DNA of 64,000 bases from Enterobacteriaceae endosymbiont of Donacia fulgens (GTDB lineage Bacteria > Pseudomonadota > Gammaproteobacteria > Enterobacterales > Enterobacteriaceae): NCBI RefSeq assembly GCF_012567545.1, contig NZ_CP046182.1:126324-190323 (forward strand). The letters run 5' to 3'. The translations under genes were made by a program, and so were the position numbers. Below are positions 1-10,714 of this stretch, in pieces. Each line of letters opens with the position of its first letter. Position 1 is the stretch's first letter. Under the pieces are notes generated by a model. That model was not told where the DNA came from. It worked only from the letters and a program-made list of their open reading frames with translations, and searched no databases.

Positions 1-2152
1 CCATGGATTTAATTTCAGATTCATTAAATTTAACTACCTTACCTAATGAAGAAAATAACATAATTTTATCATTTTTATTAATAATAGATACTCCTATTAA
101 ATTATCTTTTTTTTTTAACTTTATTGCAATAATTCCATTAGATCTAGGTTTATTAAATTTATTTAAATTTGTTTTTTTAATTTTACCTTGTGAAGTTACC
201 ATAACTAAATTAGAATAATTTGTATAATTATTTATTACAATAAAAGTATTAATAATTTCATTATTTTTTAAGGGAATAAAATTTATAATAGGTTTTCCTT
301 TTGCATATCTATTAGCTTCAGGTATATCATATACTTTTAACCAATATAAATATCCTTTATTAGAAAAACATAAAATTTGATCATGAGTATATGCTATTAA
401 TATTTTATATATAAAATCATTATCTTTTAATTTTACAGCTATTTTACCTTTACCACCTCTATGTTGTAAATTATATTCAGTAATTTTTTGATACTTAATA
501 TATCCTTGATAAGATAAAGTAATAATAACTTTTTCATGATTAATTAAATCTTTTTTTTGAATTATAGAATGATTGTTTTTATTTAAAATAATTTCCGTTT
601 TTCTCTTATCTCCAAATTCTTTTTTTACTAAGACTAATTCATTATATATTACTTTCATTAAGTATTCATAATCTTCAATTATTTTCATTAAATTTGATAT
701 TTTATATATTAAATTTTCATATTCTATACATAATTTTTTATGTTCTAAATTTGTTAATTTATTTAATTTTAGTTCTAAAATAGCTTTAATTTGTGTATAA
801 CTAAAATGATAATTATCATTAAATTTTATTAAATTAGAATTAGTTAAATAAATATTTAATGTTTTTTTTTCTTGTAAATTAAATATTTGAAATATATTTG
901 GAATTTTCCAAGATTGTAAATAGATTTTATCTTTTATAGTTTCTGATACTTTAGAAAAGCGAATAATTTTAATAATTTCTTTTATATTTAATAAAGCTAC
1001 TATTAATCCTTCTAATATATGTGCTTTACTACGAGCTTTATTTATTTCATAATTTGTTCTTCTTATTACTATTTCACGTCTATGAGAAATAAAAGCTTTA
1101 ATAATATTTTTTAAAGACATTAATGTAGGCTTACCTTTATATAAAGAAACCATTTTTATACTAAAAGTAGTTTGTAAAGGAGTTAATTTATATAAATTAT
1201 TTAAAATTACATTAATAGATATATCTTTTTTAATTCTAATTAAAATTCTGACCCCATCTTTATCAGATTCATCTCTTAAAGTTTTAATACCCTGAATTTT
1301 CTTTTCTTTTATTAAAAAAGCTATTTTTTCTATTAATTTAGATTTATTTATTTGATAAGGAAGTTCATAAATTATGATTTTTTTATATTTTTGTTCTTTA
1401 TTTTTAATAATTTTAATACGTCCTCTAAGAAAAATTTTTCCTTTTCCCGTATTATATGCATTTTCAATTTCATTAATACCATAAATAATACCTGCGGTAG
1501 GAAAATCAGGACCTGGAATATAATTCATTAATTCTTTAATAGTAATAGTATTATTTTTAATATAAGCTAAACAAGCATTAATTACCTCAGTAATATTATG
1601 AGGAGGAATATTAGTTGTCATACCTACTGCTATACCAGATGATCCATTTATTAATAAATTAGGTATTTTTGTAGGCATTATTTCAGGTATTTTTTCTGTA
1701 TTATCATAATTAGATAAAAAATTTACTGTATTTTTTTCTAAATCGTTAATAATTTCTTGAGAAATTTTAGACATTTTTATTTCAGTATAACGCATAGCTG
1801 CAGCAGAATCTCCATCAATAGAACCAAAATTACCTTGTCCTTTTATTAATGGATATCTTAATGAAAAATTTTGTGCTAATCTTACAATTGTATCATAGAC
1901 TGCATTATCCCCATGGGGATGATATTTTCCTATTACATCTCCGACTATTCTTGCTGATTTTTTATAAGATTTATTCCATGTATTTCCTAATATATACATA
2001 GCATATAATATACGTCTATGTACTGGTTTTAATCCGTCTCTTACATCTGGTAATGCTCTTCCTATTATAACTGACATTGCATAATCTAAATAAGAATTTT
2101 TTAATTCTTCTTCAATATTAATTAATTTTATTTCTTTAGCAAAAAAATTCAT
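1..2152 (-). CDS. gyrA: DNA gyrase subunit A (3' end beyond the window)
   Basis: GyrA is the DNA-cleaving subunit of gyrase, which introduces negative supercoils as an A2B2 complex with GyrB. I translated the minus strand by hand: one uninterrupted frame of about 717 codons starts at the ATG at 2150-2152 and runs off the window. E. coli GyrA has 875 residues, so about 160 C-terminal residues are missing here. The start region aligns with E. coli without gaps. The catalytic tyrosine is Y122 in the motif AAAMRYTE. The quinolone-pocket position 83 is Asn ([10 protein letters not shown]), where E. coli has Ser. The GyrA box of the wrapping domain reads QHRGGKG instead of QRRGGKG. An AAGGA-like ribosome site lies 11 bases upstream of the start. 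ParC is excluded by the GyrA box and by the close N-terminal match. Confidence 0.96.
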   Translation of the reverse strand, partial: MNFFAKEIKLINIEEELKNSYLDYAMSVIIGRALPDVRDGLKPVHRRILYAMYILGNTWNKSYKKSARIVGDVIGKYHPHGDNAVYDTIVRLAQNFSLRYPLIKGQGNFGSIDGDSAAAMRYTEIKMSKISQEIINDLEKNTVNFLSNYDNTEKIPEIMPTKIPNLLINGSSGIAVGMTTNIPPHNITEVINACLAYIKNNTITIKELMNYIPGPDFPTAGIIYGINEIENAYNTGKGKIFLRGRIKIIKNKEQKYKKIIIYELPYQINKSKLIEKIAFLIKEKKIQGIKTLRDESDKDGVRILIRIKKDISINVILNNLYKLTPLQTTFSIKMVSLYKGKPTLMSLKNIIKAFISHRREIVIRRTNYEINKARSKAHILEGLIVALLNIKEIIKIIRFSKVSETIKDKIYLQSWKIPNIFQIFNLQEKKTLNIYLTNSNLIKFNDNYHFSYTQIKAILELKLNKLTNLEHKKLCIEYENLIYKISNLMKIIEDYEYLMKVIYNELVLVKKEFGDKRKTEIILNKNNHSIIQKKDLINHEKVIITLSYQGYIKYQKITEYNLQHRGGKGKIAVKLKDNDFIYKILIAYTHDQILCFSNKGYLYWLKVYDIPEANRYAKGKPIINFIPLKNNEIINTFIVINNYTNYSNLVMVTSQGKIKKTNLNKFNKPRSNGIIAIKLKKKDNLIGVSIINKNDKIMLFSSLGKVVKFNESEIKSM

Positions 2153-2173
2153 GTAAATAAATATCCTTTTAAC

Positions 2174-2194
2174 TTATAACTTTATAAGTTATAA
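2174..2194. repeat. perfect inverted repeat in the gyrA leader
   Basis: Arms TTATAACTT and AAGTTATAA enclose a 3-base loop about 22 bases upstream of the gyrA start. In the minus-strand transcript this would be a 9-bp hairpin ahead of the ribosome site. It might be a leader structure or a chance event in AT-rich DNA. No regulator is known to me for it. Confidence 0.4.
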
Positions 2195-2379
2195 ATTTGT
2201 GATTATATTTCTAAATATATAGTTCAAAATAATTAAGTTTATAGAATTATAAAAATAAGCGCTAATTTATAACATTAATTTTTATAATTTTATATTTAAC
2301 TTATGTAATAAGAATAATTTTATTAAAATAATAAATTTATATATTTTATTTTAAATAAAACTTTTTTAAAAAATATAAT

Positions 2380-4773
2380 TTAAATATTATAATTTTCTAG
2401 TTGTTTAATTTTTTTCTTTGCTTGTTTAATAACTTCTTTAGGAATACCTGCTAAAGATGCTACAAATAAGCCATAATTTTTATTAATTGATCCATTTTTA
2501 ATCTTATATAAAAATACAATAGAATTATTAATTTCTATTGCATCAAAAAACATGTTTTTTATACATTTATTTTTAATTTTTAAATTTGCTAATTCGATAT
2601 AATTAGTTGCAAATAAAGTAAGTGATTTAATTTTTTTAGCGATATTTTCCGCACAAGCCCATGCTATAGCTAAACCATCATGAGTAGATGTACCTCTTCC
2701 TATTTCATCCATTAATACTAAGCTTTTTTTTGTTGCATTTCTTAAAATATTTGCAGTTTCTATCATTTCTACCATAAAAGTAGATAATCCAAAAGAAATA
2801 TTATCTGCAGAACCTATTCTAGTAAAAATTCTATCTATAGGACCTATAATAGCTTTATCTGCAGGAACATAACTACCTATATAAGTCATTAATATAATTA
2901 AAGCTATTTGTCTCATATAAGTACTTTTACCACCCATATTAGGACCTGTTATTAATAACATATTTTGTTTATCAGTTAATATAACATTATTAGCTATAAA
3001 AGATGATTTTATAATATTTTCAACAATGGGATGTCTAGAATTAATTAATGATATTCCTATTTTTTTGCTAATTATAGGACATGTGTAATTTAAAGTTAGA
3101 GATCTTTCAGATAAATTACATAATACATCTAATTCAGATAAATATAATGATATTTTTTGTAAATTTACTAAAAAAGGATTAATATAAGAAAATAATTTAT
3201 TATATAAATATTTTTCTAAATTTAAGAGTTTTTCTTTAGATAAAAAAATATTTTTTTGATATTTTTGTAATTCTGGAATAGAATATCTTTTAAAATTTTT
3301 TAAAGTTTGAATTTGAATATATTTATTAGGTAAATTACCTTTATAACTTTTATTAATTTGAATATAATATCCATGAATTGTATTATATCCTATTTTTAAT
3401 TTTTCTATTTTTAATAAATTACGTTCTTGATTTTCTATAAAAAATAAATATTTATTTGAATCATTTGATAATTCTCTCAATTTGTCTAATTCTTGATTAT
3501 ATCCAGTAGCTATAACATTTCCTTCTTTTAAAGATAAAGCAGGTTTTTTTTTTATAGATTTTTCTAATAATTTTTTTAATTGAGAAAAAAGTCCTAAATT
3601 TAAAATTTTTGATTTTATTTCACAATTATTAATTTTTTGAAGAATTTTATAAATTTTAGGTAAATAATTTAATGTTTGTCTTAAAGACACTAAATCATTT
3701 GGTTTTGCAGTTTTTAAAGCTAATCTAGCAATAATTCTTTCAATATCACTAATTTTTAATAATATTTTTTGAAAATCTAAAAAATATTTTTGTAAAACAA
3801 AAATATTTTTTTGTCTATTTAAAATAATTTTTATATCACGTATTGGATTATTTAGCCATCTTTGTAATAAACGACTTCCCATACTAGTTGTAGTATAATC
3901 TAATACTTTAATTAAAGTATTATCCTTATCTCCTGAAATACTATTAATAATTTCTAAATTTTTACGTGTATTTTCATCCATAATAATTTCATTATTATGA
4001 TTTTCTAAAAAAATATTATTAATATGTGGTAAATATACTTTTTGTGTATCTTTAACATATTGGATTAAACATCCTGCCGCTCTAATAGCTAAAAATGATT
4101 TATCAATACCAAAACTTTTTAAGTTCTTAGTTCTAAATTGCATATTTAATTGTTGAATTGCTGTATCTATATCAAACTCCCATAATGGTCTACGTCTAAT
4201 ACAATTTCTTTTTTCTAATAAACTTATATCTTGAAAATTTTCAGAATATAATAATTCTTTTGGATTTGTTCTTTGTAATTCTCCTGCAATTATATTAATA
4301 TCTTTATTTTCCATGATTCTAAAATCGCCAGAACTAATATTTAGTGTTGCATAACCAAATCCTAATTTTATATCTTGATATATTGATCCTAATAAATTAT
4401 CAATTTTATTATTTAATAAAATATCATCACTAACTGTTCCAGGTGTAATAATTCTAACTATTTTTCTATTTAAAATTTTATTTTTAGATAATGTATTTTT
4501 TTTTTTTTCTATTTGTTCACAAATAGCTACAGATTCTCCTAATTTAATTAATTTTGATAAATAATTTTCTATACTATTAACTGGTATTCCTGCCATAGGA
4601 ATAGGTTTTCCATTTAATTTTCCTCTTTTAGTTAATACAATATTTAATATTTTTGATGCTTTTTTTGCATCTTCAAAAAACATTTCATAAAAATCTCCTA
4701 ATCTATAAAAAAGTAAAATATTAGGATATTGTTTTTTAAATTTAAAATATTGCTCCATCATAGGTGTAGACAT
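2380..4773 (-). CDS. mutS: DNA mismatch repair protein MutS
   Basis: MutS recognises base mismatches and small loops and recruits MutL. At 797 residues it is shorter than E. coli MutS (853), mainly at the C-terminal tetramerisation end. The mismatch-reading motif F28-Y29-E30 is intact near the N-terminus. The ABC-type ATPase Walker [10 protein letters not shown] lies near residue 610, followed by the Walker B region [11 protein letters not shown]. The C-terminus still has the helix-turn-helix part of the dimer interface ([16 protein letters not shown]). It lies upstream of gyrA on the same strand with a 227-base gap. mutL is also present in this window (46694-48397), so the core of mismatch recognition is retained despite genome reduction. 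Confidence 0.98.
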   Translation of the reverse strand: MSTPMMEQYFKFKKQYPNILLFYRLGDFYEMFFEDAKKASKILNIVLTKRGKLNGKPIPMAGIPVNSIENYLSKLIKLGESVAICEQIEKKKNTLSKNKILNRKIVRIITPGTVSDDILLNNKIDNLLGSIYQDIKLGFGYATLNISSGDFRIMENKDINIIAGELQRTNPKELLYSENFQDISLLEKRNCIRRRPLWEFDIDTAIQQLNMQFRTKNLKSFGIDKSFLAIRAAGCLIQYVKDTQKVYLPHINNIFLENHNNEIIMDENTRKNLEIINSISGDKDNTLIKVLDYTTTSMGSRLLQRWLNNPIRDIKIILNRQKNIFVLQKYFLDFQKILLKISDIERIIARLALKTAKPNDLVSLRQTLNYLPKIYKILQKINNCEIKSKILNLGLFSQLKKLLEKSIKKKPALSLKEGNVIATGYNQELDKLRELSNDSNKYLFFIENQERNLLKIEKLKIGYNTIHGYYIQINKSYKGNLPNKYIQIQTLKNFKRYSIPELQKYQKNIFLSKEKLLNLEKYLYNKLFSYINPFLVNLQKISLYLSELDVLCNLSERSLTLNYTCPIISKKIGISLINSRHPIVENIIKSSFIANNVILTDKQNMLLITGPNMGGKSTYMRQIALIILMTYIGSYVPADKAIIGPIDRIFTRIGSADNISFGLSTFMVEMIETANILRNATKKSLVLMDEIGRGTSTHDGLAIAWACAENIAKKIKSLTLFATNYIELANLKIKNKCIKNMFFDAIEINNSIVFLYKIKNGSINKNYGLFVASLAGIPKEVIKQAKKKIKQLENYNI

Positions 4774-4904
4774 ATTTAATTACTTTTTAATATTAATTAT
4801 TTTAAAATTTAGATATTTTATTTAAATAATGTTTTTGTTTAAAATTAATAAAATAATAAAAATAATTAATAATTCTAATTATTTTTTAGAATATTAATTA
4901 ATAT

Positions 4905-5645
4905 CTATTTATCATCATTATTATCATTATTTTCATTATTACTAATTAAATTTAATATTATAAAAAATAGATTAATAAAATCTAAATATAACATAAGAGC
5001 ACCTAAAATAGCGTATCTTCTTAAATTATCTTTGTCATTTATATTTAAACTAATTTGTTTTGCAATATTTTTTAATTTTTGTGTATCATATGCAATAAGT
5101 AATGTAAAAAAAATTACACTAACATAATTTATTATAGACGATACAAAATTATTTTGTAACCAAAAATTTATAAATGATGATATAATTATACCAAGGATCC
5201 CCATTAGAATAATATTACCTAGATAACTTAAATCTTTTTTAGTAAAATATCCCCATAAACACATAGATAAAAATGTTAATGATGTAGTTATAAAAGCTGT
5301 AAAAATTGTATTTTGATTATATGCAGAAAATACCCCCGCTGTTGTTAATCCTGTTAAAGAAGAATAAAACATAAATAATGTAGTTAATGTTTTACCTGAT
5401 AATCTGTTTAATAAATTAGACATAATAAAGACTAATGCAAATTGTAAAAAACATAAACCTAATAAAAAAAATCTATTATTTAATAAATAATTTATTACTT
5501 GTATTGTGTTAGAAACATACCAAGAAACAAATGCTGTTAATAATAAACCACAAGACATCCATCCATATACTCTTCTAAAGTATGTCTGTATATGATATTT
5601 TTCTTGTTTTAAAGTAGTACTTTTTAAATTTTGATATTCTATCAT
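4905..5645 (-). CDS. ybhL: Bax inhibitor-1 family inner-membrane protein (YbhL-type)
   Basis: This is an integral membrane protein of the BI-1/TMBIM family, proposed to be a pH-sensitive calcium leak channel in bacteria; the role in E. coli is not settled. About seven hydrophobic segments are visible. The N-terminal VYGWM..GLLLTAF and the C-terminal AYDTQKLKN and LGALMLYLDFINLF motifs match E. coli YbhL much better than YccA. I prefer the second ATG of the pair MIMIEY: the AAAGGG ribosome site sits about 8 bases before it but only 2 bases before the first ATG (5651). The C-terminal tail is rich in Asn and Asp. It is divergent from rsmH. Confidence 0.9.
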   Translation of the reverse strand: MIEYQNLKSTTLKQEKYHIQTYFRRVYGWMSCGLLLTAFVSWYVSNTIQVINYLLNNRFFLLGLCFLQFALVFIMSNLLNRLSGKTLTTLFMFYSSLTGLTTAGVFSAYNQNTIFTAFITTSLTFLSMCLWGYFTKKDLSYLGNIILMGILGIIISSFINFWLQNNFVSSIINYVSVIFFTLLIAYDTQKLKNIAKQISLNINDKDNLRRYAILGALMLYLDFINLFFIILNLISNNENNDNNDDK

Positions 5646-5764
5646 AATCATACCCTTTAAAATTTAATAAATTTTTTTAAAAATATATTAAAAAATATAT
5701 ATAAATTATGTTTATATTATATAATATTTTATATAAATTACATAGAAATTAATTTAATTATATA

Positions 5765-6694
5765 ATGAAACACATACCAGTTTTATTAAAAGAATCTATT
5801 CAGAGTTTAAATATTAAAACTAATGGAATATATATAGATGCTACTTATGGATGCGGAGGACATACAAAATTAATTTTATCTAAATTAGGAAATTATGGAC
5901 GAATTTATGCAGTAGATTGTGATATAAAAACAATTTTAAAATATAAAATTATAGATAATAGAATTATTTATATTAATAAAAATTTTTCAAAATTAAAATA
6001 TGTTTTAAATAATAAAATAGGTAAAATAGATGGAATATTATTCGACTTAGGAATTTCTTCATTTCAATTAAATAATCCCCAAAGAGGTTTTTCTTATATG
6101 TCTAATGGCCCATTAGATATGCGTATAAATCAAAAAAAAAAAAAAACAGCTTATACTTTATTAAAAAATATAAATGAAAAAAAATTATCCGAAATATTAA
6201 AAAAATATGGTGAAGAAAGATACCATAAAAAAATAGCATATAATATAAAAAAATATATTTTACAAAAAAAATTAAATAATACACAAGATTTATCTACTTT
6301 AATATGTTCTATTAGTAAAAATAATAAATTTAAACATCCAGCTAAAAGATCTTTTCAAGCAATAAGAATTTTTTTAAATAAAGAAATAAAAGAGTTAAAA
6401 AAATCTTTAAAAATTTCATTAAAATTATTAAAAAAAGGTGGTATTTTATCAATTATTAGTTTTCATTCAATAGAAGATAGAATAATTAAGCATTTTATGA
6501 AAAAATATAGTACTTCATATAAAAAAAATATTCATCATAAACTACCTATAACTGAAAAGGAAATAAATAATTTTTATTATAAAAATAATACGATAAATTT
6601 AAAAATTATTGATAGAATTTTCCCGAGTAAAAAAGAAATTTTTAATAATCCCAGATCAAGAAGTGCAATACTACGTATTGCAGAAAAAATTTAA
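5765..6694 (+). CDS. rsmH: 16S rRNA (cytosine-1402-N4)-methyltransferase RsmH (MraW)
   Basis: RsmH methylates N4 of C1402 in the ribosomal P site using S-adenosylmethionine. The length of 309 residues is close to the family norm (313). The SAM-binding motif DATYGCGGHT is at residues 25-34, and the conserved blocks GILFDLGISSFQL, GPLDMR and ISFHSIEDR follow in order. It is the first gene of the dcw (division and cell wall) cluster, as in E. coli, where mraZ precedes it and ftsL and ftsI follow. Here mraZ is absent and the next gene after a 65-base gap is murE, so ftsL and ftsI have been lost from this site. Confidence 0.98.
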   Translation: MKHIPVLLKESIQSLNIKTNGIYIDATYGCGGHTKLILSKLGNYGRIYAVDCDIKTILKYKIIDNRIIYINKNFSKLKYVLNNKIGKIDGILFDLGISSFQLNNPQRGFSYMSNGPLDMRINQKKKKTAYTLLKNINEKKLSEILKKYGEERYHKKIAYNIKKYILQKKLNNTQDLSTLICSISKNNKFKHPAKRSFQAIRIFLNKEIKELKKSLKISLKLLKKGGILSIISFHSIEDRIIKHFMKKYSTSYKKNIHHKLPITEKEINNFYYKNNTINLKIIDRIFPSKKEIFNNPRSRSAILRIAEKI

Positions 6695-6759
6695 AAAAAA
6701 TAATAATTTTAATTTATTATTTTGTTTCCTAAAATATTTTAAATTAAGGATTTAAATCA

Positions 6760-8262
6760 TTGATTTCTTCTTTATTTAGTTTACAAAAATTATTAAATGG
6801 TTATGTAAAAAATAATTTAATTAAAAATATTTTAATAAATAAAATGGTTTTAGATAGTAGAAAAATTAAAGGTAAAAACTGTCTTTTTATAGCAATAAAA
6901 GGATGTAAAAATAATGGTAAAAATTTTATTAAAGATGCGATATTAAATGGTGCTGTTGCCGTATTAACATATCCAGATGATAAAATATCATCTTTTAGTA
7001 TTATTTTTAAAAAAAATATACCTATTATATATTTACCTAATTTAAATAAACATATTTCATATTTTGCAGGCCTATTATATGATAATCCAAGTAAAAAAAT
7101 ACCAGTTATAGGAATTACAGGTACTAATGGAAAAACAAGTATAACTCATTTTTTAATGCAATGGATTAAATTATTAGGAGGAAATCCTGCTATTTTAAGT
7201 ACCATTGGTAATGGATTTAGTAATAAATTAATTCAAACTAATAATACGACAGATTCAGCAATAAAAATACAATCTACAATAAAAAAATTTATAAAAAAAA
7301 AAGCAAATATTATAATAATGGAAGTTTCTTCCCATGGATTAACACAATTTAGAGTATATAATGTATTTTTTACTATTGGAATTTTTACAAATTTAACTAG
7401 AGATCATTTAGATTATCATCATAATATGAATAATTATGAATTATCTAAATGGAGTTTTTTTTCTACTCATAAAGTAAAAAAAAAAATTATAAATATTGAT
7501 GATAATATTGGATTAAAATGGTTTAGAAAATTATCTGAAGTAATATACGTTACTACTAAAAAAAAAATATATAAATCTAATATATTTATTTATATAAAAA
7601 ATGTGATTTATTTACCTAATAAAACAATTATTTTATTTAATTCTAGTTGGGGTAATGGCAAAATGAAAATAAATTTAATAGGTAAATTTAATGTTTTAAA
7701 TATTATTTTAAGTATGGCTGCATTATTAAGCTTAAATTATCCTTTAAAAAAATTATTACAAACAGTATCTAAAATAAAACCAGTTCCAGGACGTATGCAA
7801 AAAATTTATTTTAAAAAAAAATATTCTAATATCATAATTGATTATGCTCATAGTCCTGATGCATTAAAAAATATATTATTAACTATAAGATTAATTACTT
7901 ATGGAAAAATATGGTGTGTTTTTGGATGTGGAGGTGAAAGAGATTTAGGAAAAAGAAAAATAATGGGATATATAGCAACTAAATATGCTGAAAATGTAAT
8001 TTTAACTACTGATAATCCTAGAACAGAAAATATAAATAATATAATTCAAGATATAAAAAAAGGATGTAGTATATCAAGTAATATATATATTATTCTTGAT
8101 AGAATCAAAGCTATTTCTTATGCAGTATATAATTCTTCTAAAGAAGATACAGTTTTAATAGCAGGTAAAGGTCATGAAAATTATCAAATTATTGGTAATA
8201 AAATTTTAAACTATTCAGATTTTAATACTATTCAAAATATATTAAGAAATAAATATGAATAA
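6760..8262 (+). CDS. murE: UDP-MurNAc-tripeptide ligase MurE (meso-diaminopimelate adding)
   Basis: MurE is the cytoplasmic ligase that adds the third residue to UDP-MurNAc-L-Ala-D-Glu. The DNPR motif (TTDNPRTEN) is the one that selects meso-diaminopimelate rather than lysine. The ATP-binding loop GITGTNGKTS is near residue 120, and MEVSSHGL and the C-terminal LIAGKGHENYQ are in place. The length of 500 compares with 495 in E. coli. No ATG fits the N-terminus; I take the TTG at 6760, which has AAGGA 9 bases upstream. The gene overlaps murF by 8 bases, consistent with translational coupling. Confidence 0.97.
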   Translation: MISSLFSLQKLLNGYVKNNLIKNILINKMVLDSRKIKGKNCLFIAIKGCKNNGKNFIKDAILNGAVAVLTYPDDKISSFSIIFKKNIPIIYLPNLNKHISYFAGLLYDNPSKKIPVIGITGTNGKTSITHFLMQWIKLLGGNPAILSTIGNGFSNKLIQTNNTTDSAIKIQSTIKKFIKKKANIIIMEVSSHGLTQFRVYNVFFTIGIFTNLTRDHLDYHHNMNNYELSKWSFFSTHKVKKKIINIDDNIGLKWFRKLSEVIYVTTKKKIYKSNIFIYIKNVIYLPNKTIILFNSSWGNGKMKINLIGKFNVLNIILSMAALLSLNYPLKKLLQTVSKIKPVPGRMQKIYFKKKYSNIIIDYAHSPDALKNILLTIRLITYGKIWCVFGCGGERDLGKRKIMGYIATKYAENVILTTDNPRTENINNIIQDIKKGCSISSNIYIILDRIKAISYAVYNSSKEDTVLIAGKGHENYQIIGNKILNYSDFNTIQNILRNKYE

Positions 8263-9628
8263 GTTAATTAGTTTAAAAAAACTATCAAAAATAGTTAATG
8301 GGGTATTAATTGGAAATAATATTAAAATATTAAATTTTTCTATAAATAGTAAAAAAATTAAAAAAAATTGTATCTTTATTGCTATTAATGGAAGAAAATT
8401 TGATGGGCATTCTTTTATTAAAGAGGCAATCCAAAATGGAGCATTAGCTATTTTAGTAAATAAATTTTTTAATGTTAATATTTCTCAAATAATTGTATTT
8501 GATACCATTTTAGCATTAGGAAAATTAGGTTTATGGAAAAGAACACAATTTAATAATTCTGTAATAGGAATAACAGGTTCATCAGGTAAAACTTCAGTAA
8601 AAGAAATGACAATATCTATATTAAAAAAAAAATATAAAATTATATTTACTAAAAAAAATATGAATAACCATATTGGTGTTCCTTTAACATTATTAAATAT
8701 TAAAAATAAATATCAATGTGCAGTAATTGAAATAGGAGGAAATCAAATAAATGATATTGCTTATACTTCTAGTTTAGTAAAACCTAATATTGCACTAATT
8801 AATAATATATCAGAATCACATTTACAAGGATTTAAATCCTTAAATAATATTATTCAATGTAAAAGTAATATTTTTAATTATTTAACAAATAAAGGAACTG
8901 CTATTTTTAATTATGATGATAATAATCAAAAAAAAATTTTAAAAAACTTAATTAATAAATGTAATATTTTAACTTTTTCTTTATATAATAAAAAAACTAA
9001 TTTTTTTACAAAAAATATAAAAATTTTATCTAATAAAATTACATTTACTTTAATATCTCCTATTGGAGAGATATTAATTAAATTATTTTTAATAGGAGGG
9101 GGAATACATAATATTAGTAATGCATTAGCATCTGCTGCATTATCTTTTTCTGTAGGATGTTCATTAAATGAAATTGCTTATGGTCTAAAATATTTTAGAC
9201 CTATTCAAGGAAGAATGTATCCAATTATTATTGATAATAATAAATTAATTATAAATGATACATATAATGCAAATCCTCATTCGGTAAATATAGCAATTAA
9301 TATTCTTAAAAATTTTACAGGTACTAAAATTTTAGTTATTGGTGATATGTTAGAACTAGGAATATATACATTATTTTATCATAAAAAAATTAAAAATTTA
9401 ATTGTACAAACTAATATAGATTATATTTTTAGTTTTGGAAAATATAGTAAATATCTTACCGAAGGTAATATAAATGCAAAACATTTTTTAAGTAAAAAAA
9501 AATTAGTAAATCAATTATTTTTAATAATAAAAAAACTAAAAAATTATACAATTTTATTTAAGGGATCACGTAATAATAAAATGGAAATATTAATTAATAT
9601 TTTATTGGAGAAATTAAAATGTTATTAA
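8255..9628 (+). CDS. murF: UDP-MurNAc-tripeptide:D-Ala-D-Ala ligase MurF
   Basis: MurF attaches D-Ala-D-Ala to UDP-MurNAc-tripeptide, completing the cytoplasmic pentapeptide precursor. It has 457 residues (E. coli 452). The ATP loop GITGSSGKTSVKEM, the central Mur-ligase motif NNISESHLQGF (family form N.G.AHL..F) and the C-terminal Rossmann-like part with INDTYNANPHS and LVIGDMLELG are all visible. The start overlaps the end of murE and the end overlaps mraY by 10 bases, so murE, murF and mraY form a tight transcription unit. Its substrate comes from Ddl, whose gene ends the same cluster. Confidence 0.98.
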   Translation: MNKLISLKKLSKIVNGVLIGNNIKILNFSINSKKIKKNCIFIAINGRKFDGHSFIKEAIQNGALAILVNKFFNVNISQIIVFDTILALGKLGLWKRTQFNNSVIGITGSSGKTSVKEMTISILKKKYKIIFTKKNMNNHIGVPLTLLNIKNKYQCAVIEIGGNQINDIAYTSSLVKPNIALINNISESHLQGFKSLNNIIQCKSNIFNYLTNKGTAIFNYDDNNQKKILKNLINKCNILTFSLYNKKTNFFTKNIKILSNKITFTLISPIGEILIKLFLIGGGIHNISNALASAALSFSVGCSLNEIAYGLKYFRPIQGRMYPIIIDNNKLIINDTYNANPHSVNIAINILKNFTGTKILVIGDMLELGIYTLFYHKKIKNLIVQTNIDYIFSFGKYSKYLTEGNINAKHFLSKKKLVNQLFLIIKKLKNYTILFKGSRNNKMEILINILLEKLKCY

Positions 9629-10704
9629 TATTATTTAAATATTTACAATATTTTTTAAAAAATGTAGATTTATTTTTTTTAAACTTTAAAATTCGTCTTA
9701 TAATAGCATTTTTAACATCTTTTATAATTACTTTTTTTTTAAGTCCATTTTTTATTAATTATTTTAATAAAAAAAAAATTTCTCAAATTATTAGAAAAAA
9801 CGGTCCTGTTACACATTATTCTAAAAATAATACCCCTACTATGGGGGGGATAATATTATTATTAGCTATTTTAATAGCTGTTATTTCTTGTTCAGATTTA
9901 TCAAATAAATATATTTTTTACTCATTAATTATAATGATATTATATTCAATAATCGGATTTATAGATGATTTTTATAAAATTATTTTAAATAATTCTAAAG
10001 GACTATCTCCTTCTAAAAAATTTTTTTTTCAATCTATTTGTACAATTATAACAATATCATTTATTTATATAAATAATACAGAAAAATTATATATACAATT
10101 TATTATACCTTTTACAAATAAAATTATTAAATATAATTTAAACTTTACTTTATATTTAATTATTTCTTATTTAATAATTATAGGAATAAGTAATTCTGTA
10201 AATTTAACTGATGGATTAGATGGTTTAGTAATAATGCCTGTAATTTTTATTTCTTTAGGATTATCTATATTATGTTATTTTTCAGGAGATATATATTTTT
10301 CTGAATATTTTAATTTTATTTATATAAAAAATGCAAAAGAATTAATAATTATCTGTTTAGCTATTATTGGATCAGGATTAGGATTTTTATGGTACAATAC
10401 TTATCCTGCTAAAATTTTTATGGGAGATGTAGGATCTTTATCATTAGGTTGTATTATATCTATAATAGCAATATTAATAAGACAAGAATTTTTATTCCTT
10501 ATAATGTGTGGTGTATTCATACTAGAATCAATTTCTGTAATAATTCAAGTAATTAAATTTAAATATGATAAAAAGCGTTTTTTTTTAATGGCTCCTTTAC
10601 ATCATCATTATGAATTAAAAGGAATTACAGAACCTTGTATTATTATTAGATTTTGGATTATTTCATTAATATTAGTGTTATTTTCTTTAATTATAATAAT
10701 ATAA
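9619..10704 (+). CDS. mraY: phospho-MurNAc-pentapeptide transferase MraY
   Basis: MraY transfers phospho-MurNAc-pentapeptide from UDP to undecaprenyl phosphate, making lipid I at the inner membrane. The length of 361 matches E. coli (360). About ten hydrophobic segments are seen. The Mg2+/uridine-binding motifs are intact: GFIDDFYK, SNSVNLTDGLDGL and the cytoplasmic histidine cluster PLHHHYELKG. The ribosome site TTGGAG lies inside the end of murF. MraY requires undecaprenyl phosphate, for which no synthesis gene lies in this window. Confidence 0.98.
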   Translation: MLLILFKYLQYFLKNVDLFFLNFKIRLIIAFLTSFIITFFLSPFFINYFNKKKISQIIRKNGPVTHYSKNNTPTMGGIILLLAILIAVISCSDLSNKYIFYSLIIMILYSIIGFIDDFYKIILNNSKGLSPSKKFFFQSICTIITISFIYINNTEKLYIQFIIPFTNKIIKYNLNFTLYLIISYLIIIGISNSVNLTDGLDGLVIMPVIFISLGLSILCYFSGDIYFSEYFNFIYIKNAKELIIICLAIIGSGLGFLWYNTYPAKIFMGDVGSLSLGCIISIIAILIRQEFLFLIMCGVFILESISVIIQVIKFKYDKKRFFLMAPLHHHYELKGITEPCIIIRFWIISLILVLFSLIIII

Positions 10705-10714
10705 AAAATTTAAA

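Noticed and set aside
3-218. A short plus-strand frame at the window start
   Set aside because: It is the complement of gyrA, whose minus-strand frame is conserved throughout.
6695-6759. Remnants of ftsL/ftsI, ftsW or ftsQAZ in the dcw spacers
   Set aside because: The spacers are 37-66 bases of AT-rich DNA in which no frame matches these proteins.
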